A DNA stretch of 64,000 nucleotides from Coprinus comatus (lineage: Eukaryota; Basidiomycota; Agaricomycetes; Agaricales; Agaricaceae). The DNA is taken from positions 62,001 to 126,000 of the forward strand of contig JAWPGT010000062.1 in NCBI GenBank assembly GCA_034638255.1, written 5' to 3'. Positions 10,057 to 20,521 of the stretch are shown in pieces (the stretch's first letter is position 1; every line of letters begins with the position of its first letter). The notes beneath the pieces were generated by a model. The model ran no database searches. It had not been told where the DNA came from and saw only the letters and a list, made by a program, of their open reading frames with translations. A program made the position numbers and the translations under genes.

Positions 10057-11983
10057 TGGAAATGTCCCCTATCACGTTGATGAATGGCAGCAGATGTTAG
10101 AAGCAACAGGTTTAATTGTGAAATATCCAGGCCTCGCACATGCGCTAAATTATGGTTTCGATGCAGGCATACCTATAATTAATGTAACCTATACCCCCCC
10201 TAATCATCCTTCTATACACCACCATCAAGAGGTCTTTAAAACCTTAATGCTACATGAATTTAATAATCACAGATATCTTGGTCCCTACTCTAGACATGAA
10301 GTTGAGTTGTTGATTGGACCTTTCCAATCCTCTCCTTTGAGCATCATTCCGAAACCAGGACGAAAAGGAAAATTTCGTCTGATCCAAAACTTCTCGCACC
10401 CATATACTACCAGTCCACTGATCACATTGATCAATCAGCATATAGATACAGACAACTTCCCATATACATGGGGAACATTCAATGTTGTATGTAACTTGAT
10501 CCAAAATCTTCCTCCAGGATCAGAAGCAGCAATACAAGACGTGAAAGAGGCATATAGATCAATACCCATTCACCCATCTCAGTGGCCAGGCATGGTGGTA
10601 CGCTTAGATGAAGAAAAATTTGCAATCGACACACAAGATGCATTTGGGCTAGCTTCAGAAGCAGGGCTCTATGGAAAAGTGGCCGATGCAGGAATAGAGC
10701 TAATGCGATCAACAGGAATGGGTCCGATCACAAAATGGGTAGATGACCATATGTTTATACGTCTCCAGCGAAAACACATCAAACCTTATAATGCAAAGCG
10801 AGAGCAATGGGCAAATGATATAGCGAGAAATGGAGGAGAGATACACCAGAGAGGAAGACTATGGTTCAAAGGGATTCAACGCTCCTCAGATAAGCCAGAG
10901 GAGTTTGATGAGGATTGCAGGTATCTGATTAAAGCCTTTCCCATGCAAGGAAGTCAAGCGGAGTCAGACTTCACATACACAATGAAGGATATTGACACAA
11001 TCTCAGACCGATTAGGTATTCCATGGGAAAAAGAAAAAGATGTACCCTTTTCGTCAACAGTTCTATTCATTGGTCTGGAGTGGGATCTACGTCACAAAAC
11101 AGTAGGCATCCCAACCAAGAAGAGAGAGAAGTATTTAGCAGCTTTAGAGGAATGGCTAAGCAAGTGCATGCATACACTAGAGGAGGCACAGAAGCTACAT
11201 GGAAAGTTACTCCATGCAACTCTAGTCGTTCCACGGGGCCGGGCTTACATAAGCACACTAGAGAGCTTCTTGGGCATCTTTGGTAACAGGCCTTTTACCC
11301 CTCACACACCTTCAATATCTGTCATCAGTGACATTCTCTGGTGGAAAACCCTCCTCCAAGCCACCATCATCAAGCGTGTCATACCAGGAAGAGATGAACC
11401 CACAGACCTTCAAGCCTTCTCAGATGCCAGTTCAGAAGTGGGTATTGGAATCACAATTGGGAAAGAATGGCATGCATGGCGATTGCTACCAGGCTGGAAA
11501 AGAGAAGGCCGAGACATTGGATGGGCTGAAGCGGTGGGATTTCACTTCCTGGTGGCAGCAACAAACAGACTACGAAGGACAGATACCAAGTGCCTCAAAG
11601 TCTACGGTGACAACATTGGAGTTGTTGAAGGATGGTGGAGAGGACGAAGTCACAACACGCAAGTCAATGAAGTCTTCAAGCTAACACTAGAACTGACAGA
11701 GAAAGCTAACCTCTCCATTCTCTCCAGTTATGTCCGGAGTAAGAGCAACCCAGCAGATGCTCCGTCAAGAGGCATCTACCCAGACCAAGCACTCCTCCTC
11801 CCACCAATCGAAATCCCACTTGAATTCCAACCATTCATCGTTGATTTTGACAGCCCCCTCCACTCGCTTGAGCTACGTGCTCAGAGAAAAGGAAAGCAGA
11901 ACATTCCCCAGCCAAAAAAGTCACGACAAATCCTACAACTTGAACAACAGGTCTCTCAGCAATGTTACAAGACACAAGCGTAA
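10019..11983 (+). CDS. Reverse transcriptase-RNase H of the DIRS-type element
   Basis: This gene copies the element RNA into DNA and removes the RNA strand. The start is taken at ATG 10019, overlapping the end of Gag by 38 bases in another frame; 654 residues. The same frame is open further upstream without an ATG, so a frameshift start is possible. RT motifs are KFRLIQNFSHP, then AAIQDVKEAYRSIPIHP with the first catalytic Asp, and KWVDDHMF with the Asp pair. An RNase H fold follows: LQAFSDASSEVGIGI, WAEAVGFHFLV with the Glu, LKVYGDNIGVVEGW with the Asp, and SNPADAPSRG near the end. This order is typical of DIRS-type polymerases. All catalytic acidic residues are present, so this reading frame appears intact. 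Confidence 0.88.
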   Translation: MELRVALERKRHNGNVPYHVDEWQQMLEATGLIVKYPGLAHALNYGFDAGIPIINVTYTPPNHPSIHHHQEVFKTLMLHEFNNHRYLGPYSRHEVELLIGPFQSSPLSIIPKPGRKGKFRLIQNFSHPYTTSPLITLINQHIDTDNFPYTWGTFNVVCNLIQNLPPGSEAAIQDVKEAYRSIPIHPSQWPGMVVRLDEEKFAIDTQDAFGLASEAGLYGKVADAGIELMRSTGMGPITKWVDDHMFIRLQRKHIKPYNAKREQWANDIARNGGEIHQRGRLWFKGIQRSSDKPEEFDEDCRYLIKAFPMQGSQAESDFTYTMKDIDTISDRLGIPWEKEKDVPFSSTVLFIGLEWDLRHKTVGIPTKKREKYLAALEEWLSKCMHTLEEAQKLHGKLLHATLVVPRGRAYISTLESFLGIFGNRPFTPHTPSISVISDILWWKTLLQATIIKRVIPGRDEPTDLQAFSDASSEVGIGITIGKEWHAWRLLPGWKREGRDIGWAEAVGFHFLVAATNRLRRTDTKCLKVYGDNIGVVEGWWRGRSHNTQVNEVFKLTLELTEKANLSILSSYVRSKSNPADAPSRGIYPDQALLLPPIEIPLEFQPFIVDFDSPLHSLELRAQRKGKQNIPQPKKSRQILQLEQQVSQQCYKTQA

Positions 11984-13304
11984 GAGAGTGACATCACTCA
12001 TCTCTCTAGACCAGGTTTCAACACCAGTGAGTAGTTCCAGGACTTTTAATAAACATGCAAGAGATATGACAACAACACTACAGCCTGCGACACCTGACTC
12101 AAACCCACCACCACTCCAAAATCCAATACCATACCCATCACACCGTACTCCTACTATGTCCCTCCTTCGTCCTCATGTCCCAGCTAAGGAAAGGCTCCTG
12201 AAGTGGACACCAAAACGAAACACTACCACTTCCCAACAGTCTTCATCACGTCCAGATGATCCAGCACAGGCCAATCGGGAGGGAAGGATTGGAGAAGGTG
12301 ACACACTGGAAGCCTTTCTGGTAAAGGCTTATGGCGACTCAACAGCAGCAGTGTATGGCTCAGGACTCTTAGCCTTTCATGTCTTCTGTGATGCACGAGA
12401 GATCAGGGAAGAGGAGTGAGCACCAGCCTCACAAAATCTCATAGCAGCATTCATCCACTCACTTGCAGGTCTCTACTCTGGAGGTACAATCAACAACTAT
12501 GTTTGTGGGGTGAGAGCATGGCATTTAGTGCATAGCATTGACTGGTCAATGAACGAAGCAGAAATGGAGATTCTCATACGAGCAGCAGAAAAAACGGCTC
12601 CACCAACATCGAAGAGAGCAAAGAGAGAACCATACACAGTGGAATATATCAAAGCTATCAGAGAACATCTAGACCTGACTGCTCCTCAAGACGTGGCAGT
12701 CTTCACATGCCTCACAACTGCCTTCTATGCAACGGCCCGGTTAGGAGAGGTCACAGTCCCCTCTATCAAGGCCTTCGATCCACTCAAACATGTCACGCCA
12801 AAGCACATCAGGGTTGAAGTAGACAGGAACAACCTCACCTCAACCATCCTACACATCCCGAGTACCAAAGCAGCTCCCATCAGAGGAGAAGACATCCATT
12901 GGAGCAAGCAGGATGATGAGACAGACCCAGAAGCAGCCCTCCAGAACCACATCCTTCATAACCAACCTCCTCCAAATGCACACCTATTCGCATACAAGTT
13001 CAGAAAAAGTGGACATCGACCCCTCACGAAACAGATATTCAACAGAGCAATCGGAAAAGCAGCAAAGAAGGCAGGCCTTACAACGAAACAAGGACATGCC
13101 ATTAGGATAGGGTCAACACTTGAGTATCTGCTAAGAGGAGTACCACTTGAAGCAATGAAAGCAAAAGGCCAGTGGGCCAGTGAGGCATTTGCAGGATACC
13201 TAACGAAGCATGCTCAAATCCTCGCACCATATATGCAGGCCAGACCACACCTGCAAGGAGAACTCCATCGCATAGTCATACCCAGAGTAGCGAGGTGCAA
13301 ATAA
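11730..13304 (+). pseudogene. Tyrosine recombinase of the DIRS-type element, with an in-frame stop
   Basis: The recombinase is thought to insert the circular DNA copy of the element by site-specific recombination. The frame overlaps the end of the RT gene and runs 11730-13304 with a single in-frame TGA at 12417-12419 (after REIREEE, before APASQNL). The catalytic domain lies in the second half. It has the first Arg in TARLGEVTVPS, the His-x-x-Arg pair in GHAIRIGST, and the nucleophile Tyr in AGYLTKHAQ. All catalytic residues that can be placed are present on the far side of the stop. Arg would suit the stop position, so a CGA-to-TGA change is likely. Without readthrough the product would lack the catalytic part. 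Confidence 0.85.
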
Positions 13305-13540
13305 CAGATCCTAGCAGAATGGGGGCAGCACAGGGTAGGCCTACACCAACATTGAGTTTTGCACCTACTAATGGGGAGTCAAGCAGTTCTAGACACGTCG
13401 CAAACCTCCTACACATATGGGTATCACGACCTCTTGACTCCTCCTAGTCGGGGATGCACAGGCAGGAGGCCCTAACGGGTCCTCACCCAACTACTCTTCA
13501 GCCTACAGGCCCAGCTTAGAATCCTCCTTCATGTTGTAGT

Positions 13541-14133
13541 AGCGTAGGATGTCGAACAAAGATTGTAGATACATGCACTACCTGTGGATCTGATAAGCGG
13601 TCTGCATATCATTGAACAAGTTTCGTAATTAATGGCGCTCTATAATTGATTTATGAGCAGTTGAGCACCAACTGAGTATGGTTGTTTCTATTATGAATCG
13701 ATTTTTTTAATATTAGTTTTTGTTCAATTCTAATGGATAAACATGCATATATATACCGTTCAGAAGTCAAATATTGGATCTGAAATATCAATACCCTCAT
13801 GTGGCGGCTTTTTGAATTGTATACTCCGACTGCGAGGTCCACCATTTTGTAGTGCAAAAGGGAGCACACTTAGTGCCTAGTCATTATCAAAAATAACGGT
13901 ATATTACAAGTATAAATTAATGATAATGATTATATAAAGAGCGTACATTAGACATATGAGCGTCTGCAATTCACTAGGGCCCTTCTCTCAGAGAAAATCA
14001 TCCATTGAAATCGAAAAACAAAGATGTATTGTCGAAAGAAGCTTAAGGGATAGCCTGATTTATATGGTAACCATGGGCAGTGGGGCATTGTGGCTAGGGA
14101 TAGTAATTTGTCCATTGGAAGGTGATTGTCCAC
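13541..14133. other. Intergenic stretch without a supported gene
   Basis: AT-rich DNA between the retroelement and the membrane-protein gene. Short open frames on both strands show no recognisable protein and no splice pattern. Confidence 0.4.
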
Positions 14134-14938
14134 CTATAGGATTCTGACTGGAATAGGTGAAATACCGCCTCCTGAAATCGGTATACTTCCTGAATTAGGT
14201 GGCGTTGATGATCTACCAGAAGTTTGATCAGAAGTAGTAGTTGCTGTGCCTTCAGAACTGGATGGCGATGGAGTTGGCGAATCAGTGGTCTGGGCTGGAG
14301 TGGTTGTTGTTGTAGATGTGCTTTCGGGCTCAGGTGGATTTAATATTGACGTTGATGAACTATAGAGTTGACCTCCACTTTGATGTCTTTCCTCCCAGCT
14401 TGAGACTGGGTTTTCATTACTTGTAGCAGAGCTAGGGTCGACTCTAATAGAAAGTCGTGACGCTAAAACACTACCAATGACCCCTGAAACCATTATGATA
14501 GCCAGCACAAGAACCACCATACTTATTATACCTTTCTTTGTACATAAGAATGGTTTTCTTTTCTTAGAATTGCCGTAACCCAGTTTCTCGACATCATTTG
14601 AAAAGAGGTGACCACTTCGACTATTTTGAACGATTGTAATTTGCTTGGACTCCGTGCTTCCGTTCTGGTCACTGGTGTTGGAAATTGATGGAGTAATAAG
14701 ATTTGGATTTTGGATGTATGGTGGTGGTGGTGTGGTAGGATGTGTTATTTCTCTATGGCTTGTGCTTTGTTCAAATGCGATTATTGCACGATATACGGAT
14801 GCATCCTGTCAATGAAATGACTGCATTTAGCGTTTATTAAACATTTCTCTAATGGGAATGCTGTACCTGAGATGTGGCCCTCCCAGTGACTGCCGGAGCT
14901 GTGACAAGGGATGGTTTGTCATAAGAGAAAGTTGTCAT
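14134..14938 (-). CDS. Single-pass membrane protein with Ser/Thr-rich C-terminus, hypothetical
   Basis: Exon 1 is 14867-14938 and exon 2 is 14134-14805, with a 61-base GT...CAG intron; 247 residues. The N-terminal 119 residues are hydrophilic, with a Pro run and a basic cluster (KKRKPFLCTKK) just before one transmembrane helix at about 120-140 (VVLVLAIIMVSGVIGSVLAS). The remaining 107 residues are rich in Ser, Thr and Pro (STSTTTTTPAQTTDSPTPS), like an O-glycosylated stalk. The basic cluster before the helix suggests the N-terminus is cytosolic and the Ser/Thr-rich part is outside. I do not recognise the family. Splice phase and the length of the open frame support a real gene. Confidence 0.65.
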
Positions 14939-15081
14939 TTTGACCAAATGGCGACCCTGAAAGCAAATGAAGAGAATAAGAGTAAAGCAAGTTTAGTGGG
15001 AATAGTCAGGACTCAGATTTGCTTTGTCTCTTATGAGGAATAACATAATCTAGTGGATATACTTGTCAAGGGTAGCCGGTA

Positions 15082-15109
15082 AACAAGGACCATCATGATG
15101 GTCCTTGTT
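15082..15109. repeat. Perfect 28-base palindrome
   Basis: The left half is AACAAGGACCATCA and the right half is its exact reverse complement, with no spacer. It stands alone in non-coding DNA. Confidence 0.9.
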
Positions 15110-15422
15110 CCCCTATTGCTGTTTTGCCATATTTTACTTGTGTATGTCCCTTTCAACTGTATTCAATCTTCCGAAATTCAACCGTCATTGGATGTTATAG
15201 GACAAGTTGAAACTCGTTATTTACTAGGTCTACGTTACCTATAATTTCAACACAAATTTCTTGAGGGAGAAAGCGGCCCAAATATTCTGGATTTACATAT
15301 CACCCAATGCACCAATCGACATCAATTATCACAATCTCACATGGCAAACTGCCATGTCTGTGATCACCGGTTCACCATCATATTGTTTCTAACTGCCTCT
15401 CAGACCCAATTAACTGAGAATG

Positions 15423-15662
15423 GGAGTATTGAATGCTAAACGCGGCCTTTCTTCATCCGCAAACTGTATTATGTCTTGTATTATGATTATAATAATGCTG
15501 TGGGTGGTGTGGTTATCATTTCCAAATTGCGTCATGACCTTGTACACAAAGGAGATTCACATTGACAGATACAGCACTTGCTACCTCTTGCCACTACTAC
15601 TCGTGTGGCAACAGTCGGGATGAATACACATGGAGCAGTCATGAGATATGTGTTCTCCAGTG
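15423..15662 (+). repeat. Dispersed repeat, copy 1
   Basis: Similar in the same orientation to 18030-18250. Shared landmarks are TATTATGATTATAATAATGC, a CGTGACCTTGTA-like stretch, and CTCGTGTGGCAA. By eye the copies differ by substitutions and short indels. I did not recognise the source element. Confidence 0.7.
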
Positions 15663-17224
15663 CACACCCTCAGGATTCCTTTTGTACCCCATACAGTGGA
15701 TCACCTCAATAAAAGTTAAACAAAGACCAAGACACTTCGGTTACACTACACGAACTAAAGAAAGGGCCTTGGTATTAGGCTTCACTTTGGGTATAAACCT
15801 CGGAGCTCCAAAATGTCGACATTTCACCTCCTCTGTGAGAAAGATTTGCTTGGGACGAGAGGCTTGTCATTATAAATGACATTAGCCACAAAATTCAAAC
15901 TTGTAATTTGGGCATTGGTTGTTCTTTGGCCCGAAAGCTGGGCACGAACCATAATCAAAGTTGGTACGATGGCCGATTTCGAGAATAAGAGACACAAATG
16001 GATTACTGGTGGGTTGGAAAAGTACTTACAACAACTTGGATCATAATGTCACATATTCCCACTATCAACACCTCACACAGCAACTATTTTGGTTTTGCGG
16101 TACATCCTTGTGATAGTCAACAGAAAAGTCTTCCTATAATACTCTCAACTTGGACAGCTGATACTGAGGAGATTAGTTTCAGATTTTTCAATGGCGAACG
16201 CGAAAACTGAGTTACGCACACAAAACAGGTTTTGAATTGCATGCCATACACTTTCCAGGTGGTTTATTAGACCAAAAATGGTAGATACAGATGCGCGATC
16301 TTCAGCCAATACATCTTGTAGCATAGTCACCTAATCGTACACTGCTACATTAAGTTTGGGGATTTTTTCCCCACTAGATTCATGAAAATAGACCAATTTT
16401 CTGAACTAACTTCCAGTTTGGAGGATAGGTCCCACAGCTGTGCTCCTTTGTGATATTGGAGCGGATGGAAAAATATGCTTACTTGAAGTCTGTACCCTGC
16501 ATCAGTTGACGGCTTGAGGACAGTGTGTTTATTGTTGTGAGATAGCATTTACTTTATGGTAAAAGTGAAACAGGTAGGTTTCGTGGCCAGTAAGAAGATC
16601 ACAGGAGTGGGATTGAGGTCCAGCGCCTTTAGATATTGAGGTATGCAATCGAATAGTGCATATCTATAGACATCTATATTTTGACTTGTTCTTGTTCGCC
16701 CATCTTTCATCGCTATTTCAATCCCAGGATGACTGATGGTTTCACACTCTTTTCAGCATACTCCCGAGCTTTACCGCAAAAAATGTCAACCCCTATTTAC
16801 ACTTTGACATACTACCTCCTGCCGTGAATCAGCTGCCAAGGTGACAAGTTTGCATTGGATTGTTGATCATTAGATCACTTCTATCTTCTGATTACTGTAT
16901 AACATCTTTGGAATACATCCACTAGTTGTGGAGTCCTTTGGTCGTAGGTGAAGTTTGTGATACAGCCTTGGTTGAGTGGAGACAAATTACAGAGGGTATT
17001 AGCAGTTCTCCAAGAAAAATTCAGCCAGACACGGCCAAATAGAAATACTTACAAGTCCAAGTTGTTGTGCACATGGTTCCTTGCTGAAGTGAGGATACAC
17101 TGAGGTTGTTGGTGTCTGACAGGTCCCATCAGAAGATGATGAAGACAAAACCACCTCTGCAACTCTAACTTGGCCACAACCCACAATCAGACCTAATTAA
17201 TACTCGCATACTCCAGGAATTCAG

Positions 17225-18023
17225 ATGGTACATAAGCCATCAGACTCTCGTCTACTTTCGAACCTAATAAGTCACGAGAACTAGCCTCTTTCACCACTTT
17301 TTCTGCTGCTTCTCCTCTACCAATCTCTCATGTAGTACTCTCCGTAGCTGGAGACTTCCCGGCTGCGGATAATGCTCTCAGATGGTACAAGGACACAGTA
17401 GACGCTTGGCTCAGACAACTCAAAACACTCAAGGACATGGAGGATGAGATTTCGACTATAGTTCGGAAAGAGATATACTGTACCTACTATGTATCTTTGT
17501 AGTGTTATGTATTTATATTAGGATTTTTTTCGAATTTCAGTGTCTCTCAAGAAATGAGAAATTTCTGAAAGAAGATTATCAAGCGCCTTCTTCCAGACGC
17601 AATTCTATCATTAGTCAACAGCTATGACAAGGTGCCTCATCATCAACACTCCTTTCTATTGACAATCTCAATTTTCTTCACAAATCCTGGATCGAATTCC
17701 ACTTTGCCAACGTCCAACTAGCTACTGCTCAGATCGAATTACAGAAATGTTAGGCTTTTCTTACACAAAGAGAAAGAGAGTTGGATATAGCATGCAATTC
17801 GTGATGGTTTACGCACTCGTTGTCAAGCACTCTTAGAATGTGGTTGGGCTTGGAATGAAATGGGAAAATTGGCTCTCCGTTCGTTAGGTGGTCTACATGA
17901 AACACAAGGTATGAGGATCTGATGCCCCAAAATCCACATATAGTACTACAATTACTTCTCAAGTGTATAGTTACACTATACCTACACCTATTATCCATCG
18001 ATTTATATCTCTTCTTCTCCAAG
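17225..18023 (+). pseudogene. Decayed copy of the BAR-like gene at 26443
   Basis: It begins with the same first codons (MVHKPSDSRLLSNLISHEN) and then runs into a TAG after a deletion of about 50 bases relative to the gene at 26443. Homology continues through AGDFPAADNALR-like sequence, the second exon (SRRNSIISQQL) and the CGWAWNEMGKLALRSLGGL region up to about 17915. It then jumps, after a large deletion, to a stretch matching 27590-27690. Several frameshifts and stops are present. Upstream DNA is also homologous, so the duplication included the promoter region. Confidence 0.88.
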
Positions 18024-18029
18024 TCGTTA

Positions 18030-18250
18030 GTGGGTATTAAATACTATACACAGTTTTTTTCATTCTCTCGCAAACCGTATTATGACTTATATTATGATTA
18101 TAATAATGCTGTTTTTTTTCATCATTAATGAATTGCGCTGTGACCTTGTATACGAACGGAGTTCGCATTGACAGATGTGACTCTTGCCACCTCTTCCCAC
18201 TACTCCTCGTGTGGCAATAGTGAAGACGGATATACATGGAGTAGTCTTGA
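18030..18250 (+). repeat. Dispersed repeat, copy 2
   Basis: Second copy of the repeat at 15423-15662. It follows directly after the BAR-like pseudogene. Confidence 0.7.
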
Positions 18251-19101
18251 GATAATCACTGTCGTTCTGCCATACTTCTGGCTGTGTGTATCTCCCAAGT
18301 ACTGTGCCACCACCACCACAGAGTAAGTTTTGAATCGATATGCCACATAATATAACCAGAAAGTCATTAACGAAGTGTGGTAATAAATCAATAACCAAAG
18401 TACATACCGATTAGAGTGGTTCATTGCGCGATATTTGCAAGAAATAGTGCATAGACTGTAAGTTGCAACCCCTGCACTGCCACTGCTGGATTATTCACAT
18501 ACAAAGCCCACATTGAGGCATATCCTATGGCTTTAAAAGAGAAACTATAGTATGAGAATAATTATGTTGTGAGCAGATATCAGGTGAACTACCTGCTGTA
18601 GCCACTGTTATAACGATGGGTAGACTAATAACAAGTTGGTTATGATCCTAGATAATGAAACAATGATACATCTGATAAAGGGAAGACACGGATCAGCTAA
18701 AGTTTAGCTTACTACATGCCCAACCCTATCAGATGTTGTGAGGATATGTGAGACAGGACTCTCAGGTGGCATCCCTGAGATGTCATCAAATGACAAATAA
18801 TGATCCGAAAAGAGTCATGACCATGAGTTAAATAAATATCTATTGGACACAGAGAGTCAGAGGATCTCCTGAAGAAATAGATATTAGACCTTTTATAAAA
18901 CAGTTACAACATATTTTTTCTTTATTTAATAAATGCTATGAACCGAAAAGGTTGAGCTCAAAATGACTGACAGCAATGATCAAATATAGAAATAAGAATG
19001 TTGAATAAAATACAACATAAGTTCTTATTCTTCATCCAGAAGTGGTTCGAAAAATATTATAATATTTAGATATATTAAAGGAAAAAAAAAGCAAACTATA
19101 T
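18251..19101. other. Intergenic stretch left of the divergent transposon pair
   Basis: AT-rich, with no supported gene. The left end of the transposon probably lies here, but I did not find a terminal inverted repeat matching the region right of 24595. Confidence 0.4.
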
Positions 19102-20457
19102 CTAAATGTCATCCCCCTCAATTTCAAGCTCATCATTACCCCCTTCCTCGTTATCAACCAAAGAAGATTCTAAGGAAACATCGGTACTGCCTAACAAAGG
19201 AATTCCTTCATCATCATCCTCCTCCACATCTACCAGTTCATCATAATCCAATGATGCCCCATACATTGTGAAGTCTAGTGCAGTCAAGTTCTTGAAATAA
19301 CTATAAAATATGATTAGTTTTACTTATACCCGTTCTGAATTGATTTTACTTACTTGGTTTGAAATGTTGGTGGTTGGCCCACCAACTTCGTAAGACTCTC
19401 GCTAACATATTCCCAGTACTTCAACTTGCCGTTGCACTTTACAAGTGCCCACCACTATCAAAAATCTTATTAACAATTCAAAAAAAAAGAATAATATATA
19501 AACATACCAAAAAGGCCATTTGAGCACACAATCGGGCAGTTACCACAACTCCTCCCTTTTGGTATAAGTTTGTAGCAGCCTTTGTGAGCTCATACAAGTT
19601 CTGTTTGTTCTTGACAGACTCAGAGATCTACAATTTTTCAACTTAATATAAAGAAAAGATAATAAAAAATAAACTTACCAGTGCTTTTAGAGCTGATTGC
19701 CTTGTATTCAATTTTTTGCATATGAGGGTACAGATCGCCTCCGCTTTCTTTGAGTCCTGGTCAAGGCCCAGTTCAAGCCCACTCTCTACACTTTTCTCCA
19801 ACATTTTCTGGCACCAAAATTAGATTAAGTGAAAAAAAAAAATGAAAATTTACATATACTGTGTTGTCTGGCCCTTTATCACCCTTCACATCAATGTATA
19901 CAATCCGGGTTGCATAGAGAAGCACACGGAATGAGTAAAGCTCAATTAATCTCTACAAAAATAAGGAGTGAGTATATGTATGTATATAAATGGATAAAAC
20001 ATACCCACATTGTATGGGGAAGAGTATAGGGAGCATCCGGAGGGGTAATAGAATCTTGTATCTCCATAATCTTGACCATACCAGCCCATAAACAGATACT
20101 CTGTTCAGCAGGTGGGAGCTTTGCAGAGAAATTAGCAAAAGACAAGTCAGTAGAATTGTAACATACCTTTGTGAACATTAAAACAGATGACTGGTTTCAA
20201 GGACCAAATTTGAGCTTCTTTGAGATACTTTGGGCATATTGGGTAAGGTCTTCACTTGGACGCTTGCGAGAATTAACAGAACTAAAAAATTGGCTTGATG
20301 AAGTTAAAGGTGTAATAGAACAGGGACACGACACCCCTCTTTCTGAGCTGCTACTTGGTGTCAACTCCCTTGAAGCAGCTGGAGAGCTTGCAGTAAAGTC
20401 TCCAGGGTCAAACATTGGTTGGTGGTGTGAGAATGGTGAGTTGTCACACAAATCCAA
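19102..20457 (-). pseudogene. Transposon partner protein, one in-frame TGA
   Basis: Seven exons on the minus strand: 20167-20457, 20005-20118, 19860-19952, 19679-19807, 19508-19627, 19354-19454 and 19102-19300. All introns have GT...AG ends and all phases agree; 349 codons. The N-terminal third is disordered (Ser/Pro). The rest is helical: KKLKFGP, then LPPAEQSICLWAGM, RLIELYSFRVLLYATR and KAEAICTLICKKLNTRQSAL. The end is acidic (DVEEDDDEG). It belongs to a family of helical proteins that accompany transposases in mushroom genomes; its role is unknown. A TGA in exon 1, after KKLKFGP (near 20195), interrupts it. CGA to TGA would explain it. Otherwise the gene looks intact. Confidence 0.65.
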
Positions 20458-20521
20458 TGAGGTGACATTGTCACAGTAATCCAGATCAATGTATCATGGT
20501 GATTTCTGCTTTCTTGCACAA
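20458..20521. promoter_or_regulatory. Shared divergent promoter of the transposon gene pair
   Basis: Only 64 bases separate the two start codons, so both genes must be driven from within this spacer or from each other's leader. No clear TATA box is visible. Confidence 0.5.

Larger units (their letters stand above)
8230..13540 (+). mobile_element. DIRS-type tyrosine-recombinase retrotransposon
   Basis: The order is Gag-like protein, reverse transcriptase with RNase H, then tyrosine recombinase. This is the hallmark of DIRS/Ngaro-like retroelements, which integrate through a recombinase rather than a DDE integrase. The three reading frames overlap slightly, as is usual for these elements. Past the recombinase stop, 13305-13540 is non-coding and GC-richer than its surroundings, with short inverted matches (GGGGAGTCAAG at about 13371 against CTTGACTCCTCC at about 13432). 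It may hold the split repeats that such elements use for circle formation. I could not define the outer ends. The copy carries at least one stop codon in the recombinase, so it is probably not autonomous now. Confidence 0.8.
14939..17224. other. Gene-poor stretch with decayed repeats
   Basis: No intact gene is supported. It holds a perfect 28-base palindrome (15082-15109), one copy of a dispersed repeat (15423-15662), and from about 16500 on DNA similar to the upstream region of the BAR-like gene (25480-26440). The latter includes the stretches around TTCTTGTTCGCCC and CAAGTTGTTGTGC. Confidence 0.55.
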
